The notes beneath the pieces are model-generated. The model saw nothing but the letters and a program-made list of their open reading frames with translations. It searched no databases and was not told the DNA's origin. A stretch of DNA of 57,635 nucleotides from Gnetum montanum (taxonomy: Eukaryota > Streptophyta > Gnetopsida > Gnetales > Gnetaceae): assembly GCA_015680685.1 (NCBI GenBank), contig MNCI01002209.1:1-57635 (forward strand), in the 5' to 3' direction. Both the position numbers and the translations under genes were made by a program. Of the stretch, positions 43,561-55,809 are shown in pieces. The first letter of the stretch is position 1, and each line of letters starts with the position of its first letter.

Positions 43561-44479
43561 GGGTTGTGTTAATGTTTCGAACCTCTAGCCCACAATTGCA
43601 CACTTTATCATTAGTAGTAATGCATGGATTCTTCTATCTTTCCATAGTATAGGTTTATCGTTTATGTCTTGTGTTGGAGTGAACATGATTCTTGGCTTTT
43701 GCATATAATTAGGAAACATCGTTTCAGTAAGGAAGGGTGCTGCACCAAATTAGCCTTGTGTTAGTGGGTCTTCAAGTTTTATTCCCATGTGATGAAACCA
43801 TCCGAGAGAAAGGATGTTTTCAAGGTTGTGATTGAGATCTACTAGAGTTATCATTTTCATGTATGTTCATAGCACAAGTGGCATTTTTTTTATTGATGTT
43901 GTCATGTTAAACCCTCCTGTCTTATTGGCGGTTACATATGGTGGAGGCAAGTATGAAAATATTGAGGATATGATGGAGAACAAGAGGCATGAGATGGTGA
44001 TCCCATAGAAGATGTTGTAGGTTGATGATATTTGAGAGAGTGGTATTAGTGATTTGAGGTAGAGGAGGTCAAACTAGTTGGGGAAATAGGTTGTTGAACA
44101 TAGTATTCATATGGGTCCGACTAGTAGTAAGGGTAGTGTAGTTTTGAGGCTGATAAGAAGTCCCACTAAGATAGTACAGTTGATTGTAGGGTTGTCTATA
44201 ATTACCTTACGAGTAAGGTAATTTCCTAGGTATTTGCTTTCATATGAACTTAGGATTCAAAGCAAAATTCCAATCTTCATGTAGATGTAACATGACTAGG
44301 CAACTTTGGATGGTCATATAGGCAAATGTCACATCCATCATCCTCTTCTGTGGTTGAGTTTATAGCCTCTTCTTCTATAGCTATTTCCCTATTTGTTGAT
44401 AAGTGTTCCTAGTTGTTTCTTGGTTCTTTTTCCTCTTCTTGTTTTAATCACTTACTTATTTTTGCGTTATCCTCTCCTT

Positions 44480-45770
44480 TATGATTTTCACATAAGTTGT
44501 AACTTTTTCGTTCATCAACTCCTGCATCTTATCCATCCTTGCTTCAAGCTCATTGACGAACTTTTGTATTGACAAGGTTTGTTGTGAAATCACCTACATC
44601 ATAGATATGGAAAATTTTCTTTTAAAGAGTTGGGTTGCAATTATATTCCTCTACATTCTCTCATTTACATAGCTCTCCTTCTTCTTTTGCCACATGCTCG
44701 ATTAGCCTTTGTATCTAATGGGCTTTTAATTCATGTAACCAACCTTGGGCATAAATCCCAAGGGTCTCCCTTGTTTCCTTATGAAGCTCATCAATGGTGT
44801 GGAAAAGTTGCTCTTTTTGAGAGAAATCATGGCCAAGACATCTATGCAGTAGTGAATAGTATCTATCCAAGGCCACATCCAAGGGTTCATGATTTTCTTT
44901 CTTTCATCCTTAGATTTTTTTTCTCAAGTTGGACACTCCTGCATAGGTTTGATAATTTTTCATTGAAGAGTTCTAGCATTATGGTTTACAAATGGATTGA
45001 ATCTGGTTCCAACAATCTATATCAACGTTTAGCTTCGTCTACTAGTATCCTAGAAAAGAGATTAAGCTTTTTCCACTTGCGTTCAATTTTTTGCAAGATG
45101 CAGGCATCATGGAAGGCTTGTAAATGATGTTATGGATCAAAATTATAGCCTCCCCTAAATTTAGGAATGTTGTCCATATCAAACCATTTGATGTGACTAT
45201 CACTTTGATGCTTTGGGGTATTTGAATTGCCTTCCTGATCTGTGTCAAGCCCTTAGTAACCAACAAGGATTTATCTATATAAGACAAGTCATGATGATAA
45301 TCCATATTTCTATTCATCTAATTGTGATCTTATCTATGCTCATTTTGATGTCTTTGATTTTTTCCTTGGCTTCGATTTCTATCTTTATCTTGATCCCATA
45401 GTGGAGCTTTATCTCTATACCTACATTTATCTTCATTTGAACTAGATGTTGAAGAGGAAGAGGAAGATGAGGGATTGGGAGAGTTACCATGGTTGTTATA
45501 GTTCTCTCCATGGTTCCTTGATTTATCTTTTCTAGGTTTAGAGGAGGTCCTATGCCTTAAGGTCCTCCTTGATCTAGGACTCACTCAATCTCCTCTAGAA
45601 TTATCTCTACCAGTTGAACATAGTCCTTACATATAGTACAAGTTGAAATGAACATATGAAACCCCTGCTTGAGGTTGTTCACTCTAATTATCTTTGGTAT
45701 AGAACTTATCATTTCTCCTATGAGTGTTCTCATCATATGATACATTAATGATCCTATGTGAAGAAGACAT
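44480..45770 (-). pseudogene. gag remnant of element F
   Basis: It starts ATG TCT TCT TC at 45770. It shares with element E a serine-rich tract plus CRYRDKAPL (E: CRYKDRAPL) and the gag core block AFHDACILQKIERKWKKL (E: AFHDAYSNYNIESEWQKL). It is broken by several stops and frameshifts. A YMTIQ-type stretch near 44310 corresponds to the YDHPKG block of D and E in a shifted frame. Confidence 0.75.
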
Positions 45771-45878
45771 GTTTTTAACATGTGTGATTTAAAATAAAAT
45801 ATTAATATTTTTTGAAAGATAAATCGTTAATACTTTTACAACAACAGTTTACAGTATAACTAATCTAGATAACTCACA

Positions 45879-45899
45879 CCATCCTCAGCAATGGCACCA
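45879..45899 (-). other. Primer-binding site, tRNA-Asp type (element F)
   Basis: The minus strand reads TGGTGCCATTGCTGAGGATGG next to the LTR end. It is a degraded version of the tRNA-Asp complement seen in C and D. Confidence 0.75.
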
Positions 45900-45900
45900 G

Positions 45901-46813
45901 TGATGAGTGGTGGGTGCCCCCTATGCTCAACCATATGAATCACAAGTGTTGATGCACAACCTATTCGAATTTTGTGGATGGGACTAGCTATGACATCTAG
46001 ATTGTTATGCCTTGATCGTAATTCACTATCTTCCTACTTGAACTAGTGGTAGCTTTGTCACATATGGTTTAGTTCAAAGTGAGACATATGATGGTTGATG
46101 TTGTTTCCACTTTATGCTACTTCTAACGATAATAGAGAAATTAATTATTTAATCTAATTAAAAACATAAAGATAAATTCTCAACTAGCCTACAGGTGATG
46201 AGTGTCTATTTCTAGCTTGTTGTACACATCCTAAACCCATGCGTCCACTACTAGGATTCCCAAGCACTATGCTACTAGGCAAACCAAGTAATAACGTTAC
46301 TAGGATTACTAAGCAAATATGTGTTTATGCTTGAAATTGGTCATGCTCATTTCACCAATTGATTAACTTGCATGGAAATGTAAATATTAACTAAGTACAT
46401 GAAACATAAATATTAAGTAAGTACATGTAAAGTAAAATTTCATGAAAAGTAAATCTAATCTAATTCAAAGTGCTGCAATGAATAAAAATCAATATTGATC
46501 TTATTGTCATTCATGGAATGTGTCCATGTACACTACCACTCAAATAAGACACTGTACAACTAACTTAGATCCACACTGTGTGCACTCACTAATTGTTCTC
46601 TAGGAATACGGAACAAAACTACAAGAGTTTGGCTACTCTATTGAAAAAAGAATGTTTGGATCATGCATTCAAGTGTTGTATTTATAGGCAAGCACACATC
46701 CCATGATATCAAATATCTAATAACATAGCATGTGCTATGATATTAGGATTCTTATATTGAAGCTATGATATCAGAGCTCCAATATCGTAGCCAATGAAGA
46801 ACACGATTCATCA
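45901..46813 (-). repeat. 5' LTR of element F (913 bp)
   Basis: On the + strand it runs from TGATGAGTGGTGGG to GATTCATCA. The U3 side (46690-46800) carries ATGATATCA-like dyads. On the minus strand a TATA-like CTATAAATAC lies near 46680. Confidence 0.85.
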
Positions 46814-49800
46814 ACCATGTTCAAGCTAACATAACATGTTATTTAATCATAACATCTCTTTTGTTTCTTCACTGAGAACAACCTACTCAACCTTAGTAGT
46901 AGACAAAACCACATAAGCTTGAATATGGACACATCTAACTTACAACTTCACCACCAAGTGTAAACACATAACCTATATAGATCTATGTGTATCTTTGTAA
47001 CTAGCATAATTCACATCAACATAACTAGCAAAATAAAGTTGAGAACCACCAAAACATAAGGAATAGTACATTGTTCCTTTCAAGAACCATAGTATCCATT
47101 TAATAGATTTCTAGTATTTCTTTTTAGGATTACTCATGAACCATGATACCACTCTCATTGCATAGGCAATGTTCGGTCTAGTACATATCATGACATACAT
47201 CAAACTTTCTACAACACAAGTATAAGGAATGGATGACATAACATAAACTTCCTTTTTAGATTGAGCTTCATCCCTTTATGATAATTGGAACTGTGATTCC
47301 AATGAAGTACTAACAAAAAAATAATTCTACATGATAAAATGTTTCAAAACTTTTAAAATATAATCATCTTGTTCTACCATAATAAATCATGTTTTCTATC
47401 TCTCTAGATCTTCATTCCCAATATTTTCTTGGCACCTCTAATATCCTTGGTTGCAAAAGTTTTTGACATATGCTACTTTAGTCTCTTTATTTTAGCAACA
47501 TTATTTCTAGCTAATAACATGTCATTAACATATAACATTAACATCATAAGCTTACCTTAACTTGTTTTATGAAGGTATGCATAGTGATCAACTACATATC
47601 TAGTATAATCTTAGCTAATCATGAAATCATCAAATTTTTTATATCATTGTCAATGTGCTTGCTTCAAATCATAAAGATTTTTCTTCAACTTACATACAAC
47701 ATCCTTTCTAATATCCAACTTCTCTTGTATATGCATGTAGATCTCCTCCTCTATACCTCCATGCAAAATTGCAATTTTTATATCCAACTACTCTAACTCC
47801 AGATTCATGAAAGCTACCATAGGTAAGAGGATATAAATTAAGGAATGATTTACAATAGTTGAAAAATTTTTAGTAAAATTAATACCTGGCAATTAGCTAT
47901 ATCATTTAACCACCAACCTAGCTTTATATTGCTTCTGGTTATTTAGGATCAATCTTTAACACAAATACCCATTGCAACTCAAAGGGTTTTTTATGTTTTG
48001 GCAAAGGTAGCAAATTCCATATGTGATTTTGATAAAGGGACTTTAAGTCATCCTCCATGGTAGCTTTCCACTACTCAAAGTTTTTAGAAACCATAGCTTC
48101 TTAATAACATTTGAGCTTTCCACCATTTATGTATATGGTGTAATCATCATATCATGTCAGTAATTTTCTTATCCTTGTAGACCATCTCACACGAACTTCT
48201 TGTATAGGTTCTTCATCCTCTTGGAAATATTCATCTTCATCAGTACTAGATTCACTACTAAGCATAGAAGACTCTTTCATTAGATTCATTTTCATATCCT
48301 TCAGGATTACCTTACTACATTGATGGCTACTTATCATTAATTGGAATAGGCATGAAATCTTCCTTTTTAAGTGTTTCTTCATAGTTATTGTTTAATTTTT
48401 TGTATGTCAAATCCTCACTAAATGTGATATATTGATTTCTAAAGAACTTCTTAGCAATATCATGCCACAGAAGATAAGTTCTTTATCGCCATCATAAATA
48501 ACAAATACACATAATCATACTTTATCATATACTTTTCCTTGTTCAATCTTTGGAACATGAGTATAAGTAGCACATCTAAAGGTTCTTAGATGATCATAGG
48601 AAATACTACTTCCACTTCAATCATCTCTAGAGTTTTCTCATTAAGAGATATACTAGGACACCTATTAATTAGATAGGAAGCTATTATAATTAAACTAGGA
48701 GCCTTCAATGTACTTCAGACTCTTTTCAAGATCATTTCATTATATGTTTCTGCTACATCATTTTGTTGAGGAGTGCTAGGAATAGTTCATTCATGTTTGA
48801 TGCCAACATCAATGTAATATTTCTCAAACTCAAACAATATTCACCTCCAATATTTATTAACAGATGCTTGGGGTTTTTTTTTTTGTTTTTGCCAAATTTA
48901 GCTTCAAGATGAGCCTTAAAAATCTTAAATTTATCAAATGCTTGTGATTATTCTTTTATTAAATACAACCAAAATTCATAAGAAAAATAATTAATAAAGA
49001 TAATAAAATACAAAGTATTAGAAATTTAATTCAAGAGTAATTAGTTCAACAACATCAAAATATATTAGATTAAGAACATTCTTTTGCCTATGATGATCAT
49101 TTCATTTAAAATCTACCCTATGAGTCTTGTCATATTCGTAGTCTTTACAAAATTTTAATGAAATATTTGACTGCTTAGATATCAAAAGCATTAATGCTAA
49201 AGCTCAATCTCATCATCTTGCTTTTTCTTCATCACTACAACTTCAACTTTTGCTCTAGGTAAAACATCATACATAATGTACAAGGATCCTTTCTTTAGCC
49301 CCTTCAAGACCATTAGAATTCCCTTTGAGATCTTCCAATTTCCTTCACAAAAGGTGAATTTACATCCAACATCATCTAGCTACCCAACAGATATGAGATC
49401 TCTTTTCAAATTTGGTACAAATCTTATATCTCATAGAGTTATTTTTGACTACACACTGATCACATCACCAGTCCCTTGAATCACAAATGTTATTCCATGT
49501 TTAAATTTGACATGCCCAATAGGCCTACTAATTGAGGTATGGAAATAAGACTCATAAAAACATACATTGAATAAACTACCAATATCAATAATCCAAATGA
49601 CAGGTTTGCCAAGGCCTTCCTCTTTTAATACAATATTGTCAGTGTTGAATAACACCACTCTAGCTTCTTCATTTTTCTAATTTCCATTGTTATCGACTAT
49701 TGAACCATTGGCCTCCTTTTTGTTTGACTTTATAAGAGGGAAATTCTTTCTCAAGTGGCGTTTCTTCTTGCATATCTAGTTAAAAAATCTTTGTTCCAAA

Positions 49801-51560
49801 ATTTTCCCTTACTTTGACTTTAGCCTCATTGCTCTTTTTAGTCTCTTTACTAAGATCTACCTCTTCTTTCAACACTTAGGGCTTATGTAGCATTGGAAAC
49901 ATTATGCATTGATGCCTTTTTCGTTTTTGCATCTAACAAACTAGTAATCACATCATCAAACTTTAGTGTATTAGATCCTAAGGTAGCACTGATAGTAGAA
50001 ACTACAATCTTCCAACTATCAGGTAATGAGGAAAGTAGTAGCAATGATTAGACTTCTTCATCTAAGGTTACTTTTAATGATTTGAATTAGGAAACATAAT
50101 TATTAAATTTTGAAAGATGTTAAGTAAGAGAATAATTTTCCTTCATCTTTAGTAGGAATAATTGTCTCATTACAAAAAATTTATTCACTCAAGAGGATTG
50201 TGAGACACCTTAAATAAAAATTCATCTAACAAATAAAAAGCCTAATAGCCAAAAATTCACATTGTAATTTGATGAGAATTTAAAGGCAAAAATAATTACC
50301 TATTTTCCCATAAAAAAGCCTATACTATGGCCTTGTTTTGATAAAGTTTTAAGCATTTTTCAATGTGTAAGATTGGGGCCATGAAAATAGCCAAAATATG
50401 CCATCAAAGTTTTCAAGAAAAGTCAAATACGTTGGTGGTTAATACGTTGCACTTTTTGGGTGGTCAAAGTGCCAAGTACATTGTATTTCAATGCTTAAAA
50501 AGTAAAAACCGTTGGTGTATCATATGATACATATTTTAGCTACCAAAAGCTTCCAAAATGCTATAGAATTTGTCACAAATTTGTTAGCAATCATTGTAGA
50601 ATCAAATCAACAACTAATTAGGACATCCATGACCTATTTAAACAAAAGTTTGCATCATTTTAAGGAATTTTGGATCATTTTGCTTTTAGCCGAACTAGAG
50701 ACTTTCATAGTAGAGGAAAAATTAAAAGTCCATAGCCATTTTTAACTAGTGCAAAGCATTAAAGTAGAGAGAACCAACAATAGGAAAAGTTTAAGAGGAG
50801 ATCATTTGGGATATATGATTGTAGATCTACTTGTAGAACACACCCTATCATTTGCATCAAAATCCAACACTATTTTTTGTGCTCTTGGGCTTTTATAGCC
50901 CTTAACTTGTATTCTCTAAACCTTGGTTTCCATAAATTTTATTACATTTACTACAGAGTTTATAGTTTTCTTTGCTTGCCATTTTTATTTTTGCATCTCT
51001 TTATTGTCAAAACTCAACGCTTAAATTACCATCTTATTTACATCTTTTTTTATCTTCTAGTAACAAACATATATGTTCTTAATTCATCGACAAGACTATT
51101 TAAGGTGCTCCAAATCATTTTTCAAGGCTCGTTGGATCCAAGGTAAAACTGCTTTGTGCTAAAATTTTCAATTCTCTAGCACGAAGTTTTTCAACCATTA
51201 CAAGTTGCTCATATAGAGATCAAAGCTTATGTCATAACTCTTCAAAAGTTTCTAGATCTACGACATTGTAGAAAACATCATCAGACAAGCAAGGCCTAAT
51301 AAGAGATAATGCCTTCCTGTCAAGCTTCTTTTAATTGACATCACTTATATCTAAAGGCTTTTGCACAATCCCATTTGTAATTAAAGCCTCACATTCTTTC
51401 TAGTATAAGATATCTACCATTAGGACTTTCCAGATCTACCAATTAGCACATGTTAACTTCTACATCTCCACTTTCTTCATTTCCTTCAAAGTGCATGAAC
51501 TTAGAATAGGGATTATGTCCAAAACAAAATCTACAAAAACCAAAACAATCTAATTGCTTT
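46814..51560 (-). pseudogene. copia gag-pol remnant (element H)
   Basis: Minus-strand landmarks: gag VDLETFEEL (51290-51230) and, beyond the inserted LTR, LLLSSLPDSWKIVV (about 50040); protease WIIDIGSLFN (about 49590), where the usual DSG reads DIG; pre-integrase block ILVHYV/LYIMYDVLP (about 49275); integrase STPQQNDVAETYNEMI (about 48770) with the catalytic Glu; linker WSTRIRK (about 48170); RT LYVNDMLLARN (about 47520), where the expected YVDD is YVND; RNase H start CVYTWW-type GYVFTLGG equivalent (about 46980). Stops and shifts are very frequent, so this is one of the oldest insertions here. Confidence 0.85.
50201..51202 (+). repeat. Solo LTR I (about 1.0 kb), distantly related to the LTR of element G
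   Basis: It starts TGAGACACCTTAAATAAA (G: TGAAACACCTTAAAAAAT). It has CGACAAGACTATTTAAGGTG near 51088, like CGACTAGATTGTTCAGGGCA in G, and ends TTTTTCAACCATTACA. It splits the copia gag: removing it rejoins the minus-strand gag frame. Flanks GATTG and AGTTG are only partly alike, so the target duplication is decayed or the ends are off by a few bases. The open frame at 50512-50745 lies inside it and has no known motif. Confidence 0.65.
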
Positions 51561-51572
51561 AATACTAATTAT

Positions 51573-52021
51573 TGCGTAAAATATAGAAATGAGAAATAAA
51601 ATGATGAGGAAAAGAAAAGAATAAAAATGATAGAGAAATAGCCATAGGATTTATATGGTGAAACCCATCGATATGAAAGGAAAGATCCATGGGAAAGTAG
51701 GCAATTTATTAATATGTAGAAAAAAAATAAGAACACTATAAACAAAGCTTTAGCCTTCAAAGAAGAATTCTCTCTTGCTTGAGCAATAAAAAACCCCTAA
51801 AATACCAATGATCCAAGGCCCTTTATATAGGAATGAACCCATCCTAAAATTATGGAAAAAAATTCCAATTTCCTTAGGACTAATAATTTTTTAACAATGG
51901 CTATTATGAGTCATTATAATTAGGGAATACAAACATCAATTAGAAATATGATTAAAAAAGAATAGAAGTCATAGTTATTGTCTATTATAAAATATTATTT
52001 TCTTAATTTTTCTTCACGACA
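51573..52021 (-). repeat. 5' LTR of copia element H (about 450 bp)
   Basis: The minus strand starts TGTCGTGAAG and ends TTTACGCA. TATATAAAGG lies at about 51828 on the minus strand. Next to it GTATTAAAGC (minus strand, about 51560) is a degraded initiator-Met type primer site. Confidence 0.65.
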
Positions 52022-53760
52022 GCATTTATCCCATCAACATGGACAAAATATTTGATAATGATTTATGATGACTAGTTGTCTACTTGATGTCATAATGCAA
52101 ATAAGAGATGGTTGAAGTGGTAGCTTATTGTCTCACATAAGAATTTATAGGAAATAAGTTGCAAGCTTGTATCATACATTAAGCATCATTATCTTTCTTT
52201 ATAATTCTTCTAATATATCATATTGGCTATATGTTTCAAAGAATACTTATAGTCAAATTGCTTAAGGTTTTGATACCTCCCTATCATGCCTCTAAGTGAT
52301 ACGTATTTTAACATACACATTAGGATCTTATACACTAGAAGTACATGCTCTAATTAAGTAAACTATGCTTCACTAAAATGCTAATAATGAGGTATTAACT
52401 TAGTGGTAAGAACCTTTGCATAGAAATTCCAAGTTATAGGTTCAATTCCTATGATCAACATTGAGTTATAGATTGCATTGATTAGTTTGATAGAATCAAA
52501 AGGGTCTTAGTAGATAGAATTTAAAATTTAATTTTTTTTAAATAAAAAATGATATATTGAATAAATTCCTTAACTTATAGAGCTTAACTATACTTTTCTA
52601 CATGCATTCCAACTTGAGTGTGTTTGCTTAGCAATAAAAGCCTTTGTATACATTGAATTACTCAGGTCCCATAGATTTAAAAGGGTCTTAAAAAATGAAA
52701 GTTAAAATTCAATTTTAATTTCAAATTAGCTTATGCTAATTAAAGTATCTCTCATCATTTTTTTTTTACACTTTTTTCATCTTCTTGCACTTTGTTGTGT
52801 GCAAATTGTAGTCTGGAGCTTAAATAAAACACAATCTCTAACTACCATATTCTCATAGTCTACTTTATGAAAATCTCTTATTGTCATTTTCTCATACTCA
52901 ATATGATGTGTAAAGTTAAATTGTATTGTAGAGCTTGCCAACCCTTGATTGTCATCTTCTCATACTCTACAATGTGCAAAGTTAAATTGTAGGGTAGAGA
53001 TTTGGAAATTTAAATTGTAGTGCATAGCTTTATTATTTGAGTATTTAAATTTATGAGATGCCAAAGAAAAAAGAAATTAAAATGGTCACACAAAGTTTAT
53101 TGTTTAAATATTTAAATTTATGAGATGCAAGAGATAAAAAGGAACAAAATGAAGCTTGTGATCCTTTGTTTTTTCTTTTTAAGGATCATGCGCTTCTTCA
53201 AAAGAAGCTATGCATACTTGCCTATTTATGTTATTAAATATTCATTGTCACTACTCATGTGGAACAAATATGAGTCATACTGCATGTAGAACATTACATC
53301 TTGGATAAAATGAATGATTGATGAGAGGAGAGGAGGGTTTAGGGTTAAGTAGAATAAGCAAGACCTCCATCAAAGGATCATGCTAAGCATCATGACATCA
53401 TAACATAATCAATCAAGAACACTGGTATCATAATCATAATACATAATCATAGCATATAATTAAGAATCATATATGCTTGAAGTTCAATTTTCCCCCACAA
53501 CCATCACTACATGTGAGCCATAAACATCCTACTACACATCCGACAGGATTCCAACAAGATTAGTATGCGTAGTCATGGTGTTAAAGAAACTATACAAAAT
53601 ATCACAAGATCCTAGGAAATACATCATTAAAATAATGGATCTAACGAGATGGCTCCATAAACCCCAACCAATAGTATATAAACATTGTAAATATAACACA
53701 ATATCATGGGGTTCTATGCAAAGGGATTATACTCTTCCCCACTAGAGAATCGTTCTCTAG
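52022..53760. other. Stretch without genes, with SINE-like repeats
   Basis: AT-rich sequence with no supported gene. It contains two related repeats (52391-52560 and about 52625-52735) sharing AAAAGGGTCTTA and a TTAAAATT-rich tail, and short direct repeats such as TTAAATTGTAG (about 52914-53030). Confidence 0.55.
52391..52560 (+). repeat. tRNA-derived SINE-like element
   Basis: The A box TTAACTTAGTGGTAAG (about 52394) and a perfect B box GGTTCAATTCC (52439-52449) are spaced as in a tRNA. Next comes a non-tRNA body with AAAAGGGTCTTAG and an A/T-rich end. A second, headless copy starts near 52625. A functional tRNA is excluded because no acceptor stem or anticodon arm forms. Confidence 0.5.
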
Positions 53761-54639
53761 TGATGAGTCATGATTTTCCTATCTTGACATTGGAGCCTTA
53801 GCATCTAATGAATCGCTACTTTCTGTCTACTCCAATGTCGAGTACATGACATCGAAGCCGTGATGTCGCATATGTGATGTTGGGGCCTGGATGCGACGTC
53901 GGGTACCCGACATCAGGGTATATACTTTGGCCTATAAATACAATGCCTAGGCTCCTATTTTGAGTTAGTTTTAAGTTAGTTTTTACTCAAAGTAGCAAAG
54001 TTCTCAGAGTTAGAACATTTTCTGAGTGTTTGTAGAAGGAGTCTAAGTGTGTATGGTTCTTTGTTCGAACACTAATGTACCTGAGGGTAGTAGTGTGATA
54101 GGAATAAAATGAACTCTCTTGAAAATCCTTACAGCATTGAGAATAGAATACTATTTCATTTAATTCACTTTACTTTCATGCTTTCTCCTTATGCATTTGA
54201 ATTAAGTAATTTATTTCCAATTGTTAATGAACAAAAGCACGACCACTTCAAGCATACATGTAGTACTTGGTAACCCAGCAACGCTTAATGTTTTGTAGCC
54301 TAGCAGTGCTATATGTGTTCAAGATGTGTCCAAGAAAGTGGAGTAGTTACTTGTGTTAGGCTAGTTTAGATCTTGTTTTACATCATTTATTAGTTTAATT
54401 AATTTATCTCTTTATCATCATCAAGAGCAGTGTAGAAATTAGACAACATCATATGCCTCACGTTGGACTAAACCATACATGAAAAAGCTACCACTAGTCC
54501 AAGTGGGAAGATAACAAACTATAATCAAAGCATAACAATCTAGATAACACAACTAGCCCCATCCATGAAATTCGACTAGATCATGTGTGAATGCTTGTGA
54601 TTCGTATGGTTGAGCATAGGGGTACCTCGCCGCTCATCA
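53761..54639 (+). repeat. 5' LTR of element E (879 bp)
   Basis: It starts TGATGAGTCATG and ends CGCTCATCA. U3 carries GACATC, GATGTC and GACGTC dyads (53840-53920) where D has GATATC. TATA is CCTATAAATAC at about 53932; AATAAAATG at about 54104 is a likely poly(A) signal. Confidence 0.88.
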
Positions 54640-54640
54640 T

Positions 54641-54659
54641 TGGCGCCATTGCCAGGGAT
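54641..54659 (+). other. Primer-binding site, tRNA-Asp type (element E)
   Basis: TGGCGCCATTGCCAGGGAT follows the LTR; its two differences from the tRNA-Asp complement are G-to-A changes. Confidence 0.85.
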
Positions 54660-54765
54660 AGTGCCAGTTATCTAGATTAGTTATATTATACATGATCATT
54701 ATAAAAGACATTAATAATATATCTTTCAAAAACTTTTAGCTCACACACACCATAAATCAAGAACA

Positions 54766-55809
54766 ATGTCTCTCTCACATGAAAGTGACTATGCATTGTA
54801 TAGCAAACATGTTCATTGGAGAAATAACAAGATATACAATGAAGAAGATTAGAGTGATCAACCTTATGCAGGGGTTTCTTATGATCATGATCATCCTAAT
54901 GACACTCAAAGACTACATTCACCTAAGCTAGAAAATCTTAGAGGAGATGATGTAGGTCCTAGACTAGGAAAGGCCTCAAGGCCTAATACCTCCTCAAAAA
55001 CTAGAAATGATAAATTAAGGGACCTTGGGGAACACCATAGAAGCCATGGCAACTCTTCCAGTTCCTCATCTTCCTCTTTCCTTTCAACATCTAGTTCTGA
55101 TGAAAATGAATGTAGGTATAAAGATAGAGCTCCATTAAAGGATCAAACTAAAAACCAAAATCAAAGCCACGAGAAGAGTCAAAGAGGACACCATGAACAT
55201 AGGAACTTCTCTCATAATCTATTTGATGATGATGAATCCCTATTGGCCACTAAGAGCCTAATGCATATCATAGAGGCTATTGAGATATCTCACAAACATC
55301 GTAAAAAGAGTTGACTACCTAAGCTTGACATGAATAATATTTCAAAATTTGCAGGAGGCTATTATTTAGATCTACAACATCATTTACAAGCCTTCCATGA
55401 TGCCTATTCTAACTATAACATTGAAAGTGAGTGGCAAAAGCTTAAGCTCTTTCCAAGGACACTAATTGATAGAGCCAAAGTGTGGTATCGATCGTTGAAA
55501 CCAAATTCAATTCGACGGTGGTCTACAATGATAGAACTTTTTAACAAGAGATACCAAACCTATATAAGAGTGTCCAATTTGAGGAGACAAATCCAAGAGT
55601 GGAAACAAGAACAACATGAAATCTTGGACATGGCCTTAGATAGATATTATGCCTTATTGAATCATTGCCTAGGCCATGGTTTTTTTGAGGAAGAGTAACT
55701 TTACCACATCATTGATGGGCTTCGTAATGAAACAAGGGCAACCCTTGGGATGTATGCCTCAGAGAAATTATATGCGCTCCAAGCCCATCAGATCAAAGAG
55801 ATAATATAG
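54766..55809 (+). pseudogene. gag of element E
   Basis: The frame starts ATG TCT CTC TCA (MSLSHESDY), as in C. It has a serine-rich tract (about 55040-55110), then CRYKDRAPLKDQ and the Gag core 55330-55690: SEWQKLKLFPRTLIDRA, WYRSLKPNSIRRWSTM, ALLNHCLGHGFFEEE and GLRNETRATLGMYA. It stays in one frame with a few stops (about 54850, 55312, 55696). At each compared site D carries a sense codon, which supports a real ancestral coding frame. Later sequence holds the YDHPKGQCH block (about 56210) in another frame. Confidence 0.82.

Larger units (their letters stand above)
43566..46813 (-). mobile_element. Element F: 5' part of a minus-strand family-X retrotransposon
   Basis: Read on the minus strand: LTR 46813-45901, primer site, gag start 45770, gag remnant and post-gag sequence to 43566, where element G interrupts it (continuing at 25291-24660). 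Its LTR end at 46813 abuts the RNase H remnant of copia element H, so F was inserted into H. Confidence 0.8.
46814..52021 (-). mobile_element. Element H: decayed Ty1/copia retrotransposon, truncated at its 3' end
   Basis: On the minus strand: LTR 52021-51573, primer-like site, gag (split by solo LTR I), protease, integrase, RT and the start of RNase H, ending at the LTR of element F (46813). The domain order gag-pro-int-RT is diagnostic of copia. The 3' LTR is missing. Confidence 0.85.

Noticed and set aside
44630-45127. 165-codon open frame on the + strand
   Set aside because: It is the opposite strand of the element F gag. The minus strand carries the recognisable AFHDAC...KWKKL core.
43566-46813. 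A separate element unrelated to 24660-25291
   Set aside because: The two pieces become contiguous when G and one copy of its GGGTT duplication are removed, and both are in minus orientation.
50512-50745. 77-codon + strand frame
   Set aside because: It lies wholly within solo LTR I. It has no domain and probably arises from AT-rich, stop-poor sequence.
52391-52452. Possible tRNA gene
   Set aside because: A and B boxes are present, but no acceptor stem, anticodon stem-loop or CCA-adjacent discriminator forms.
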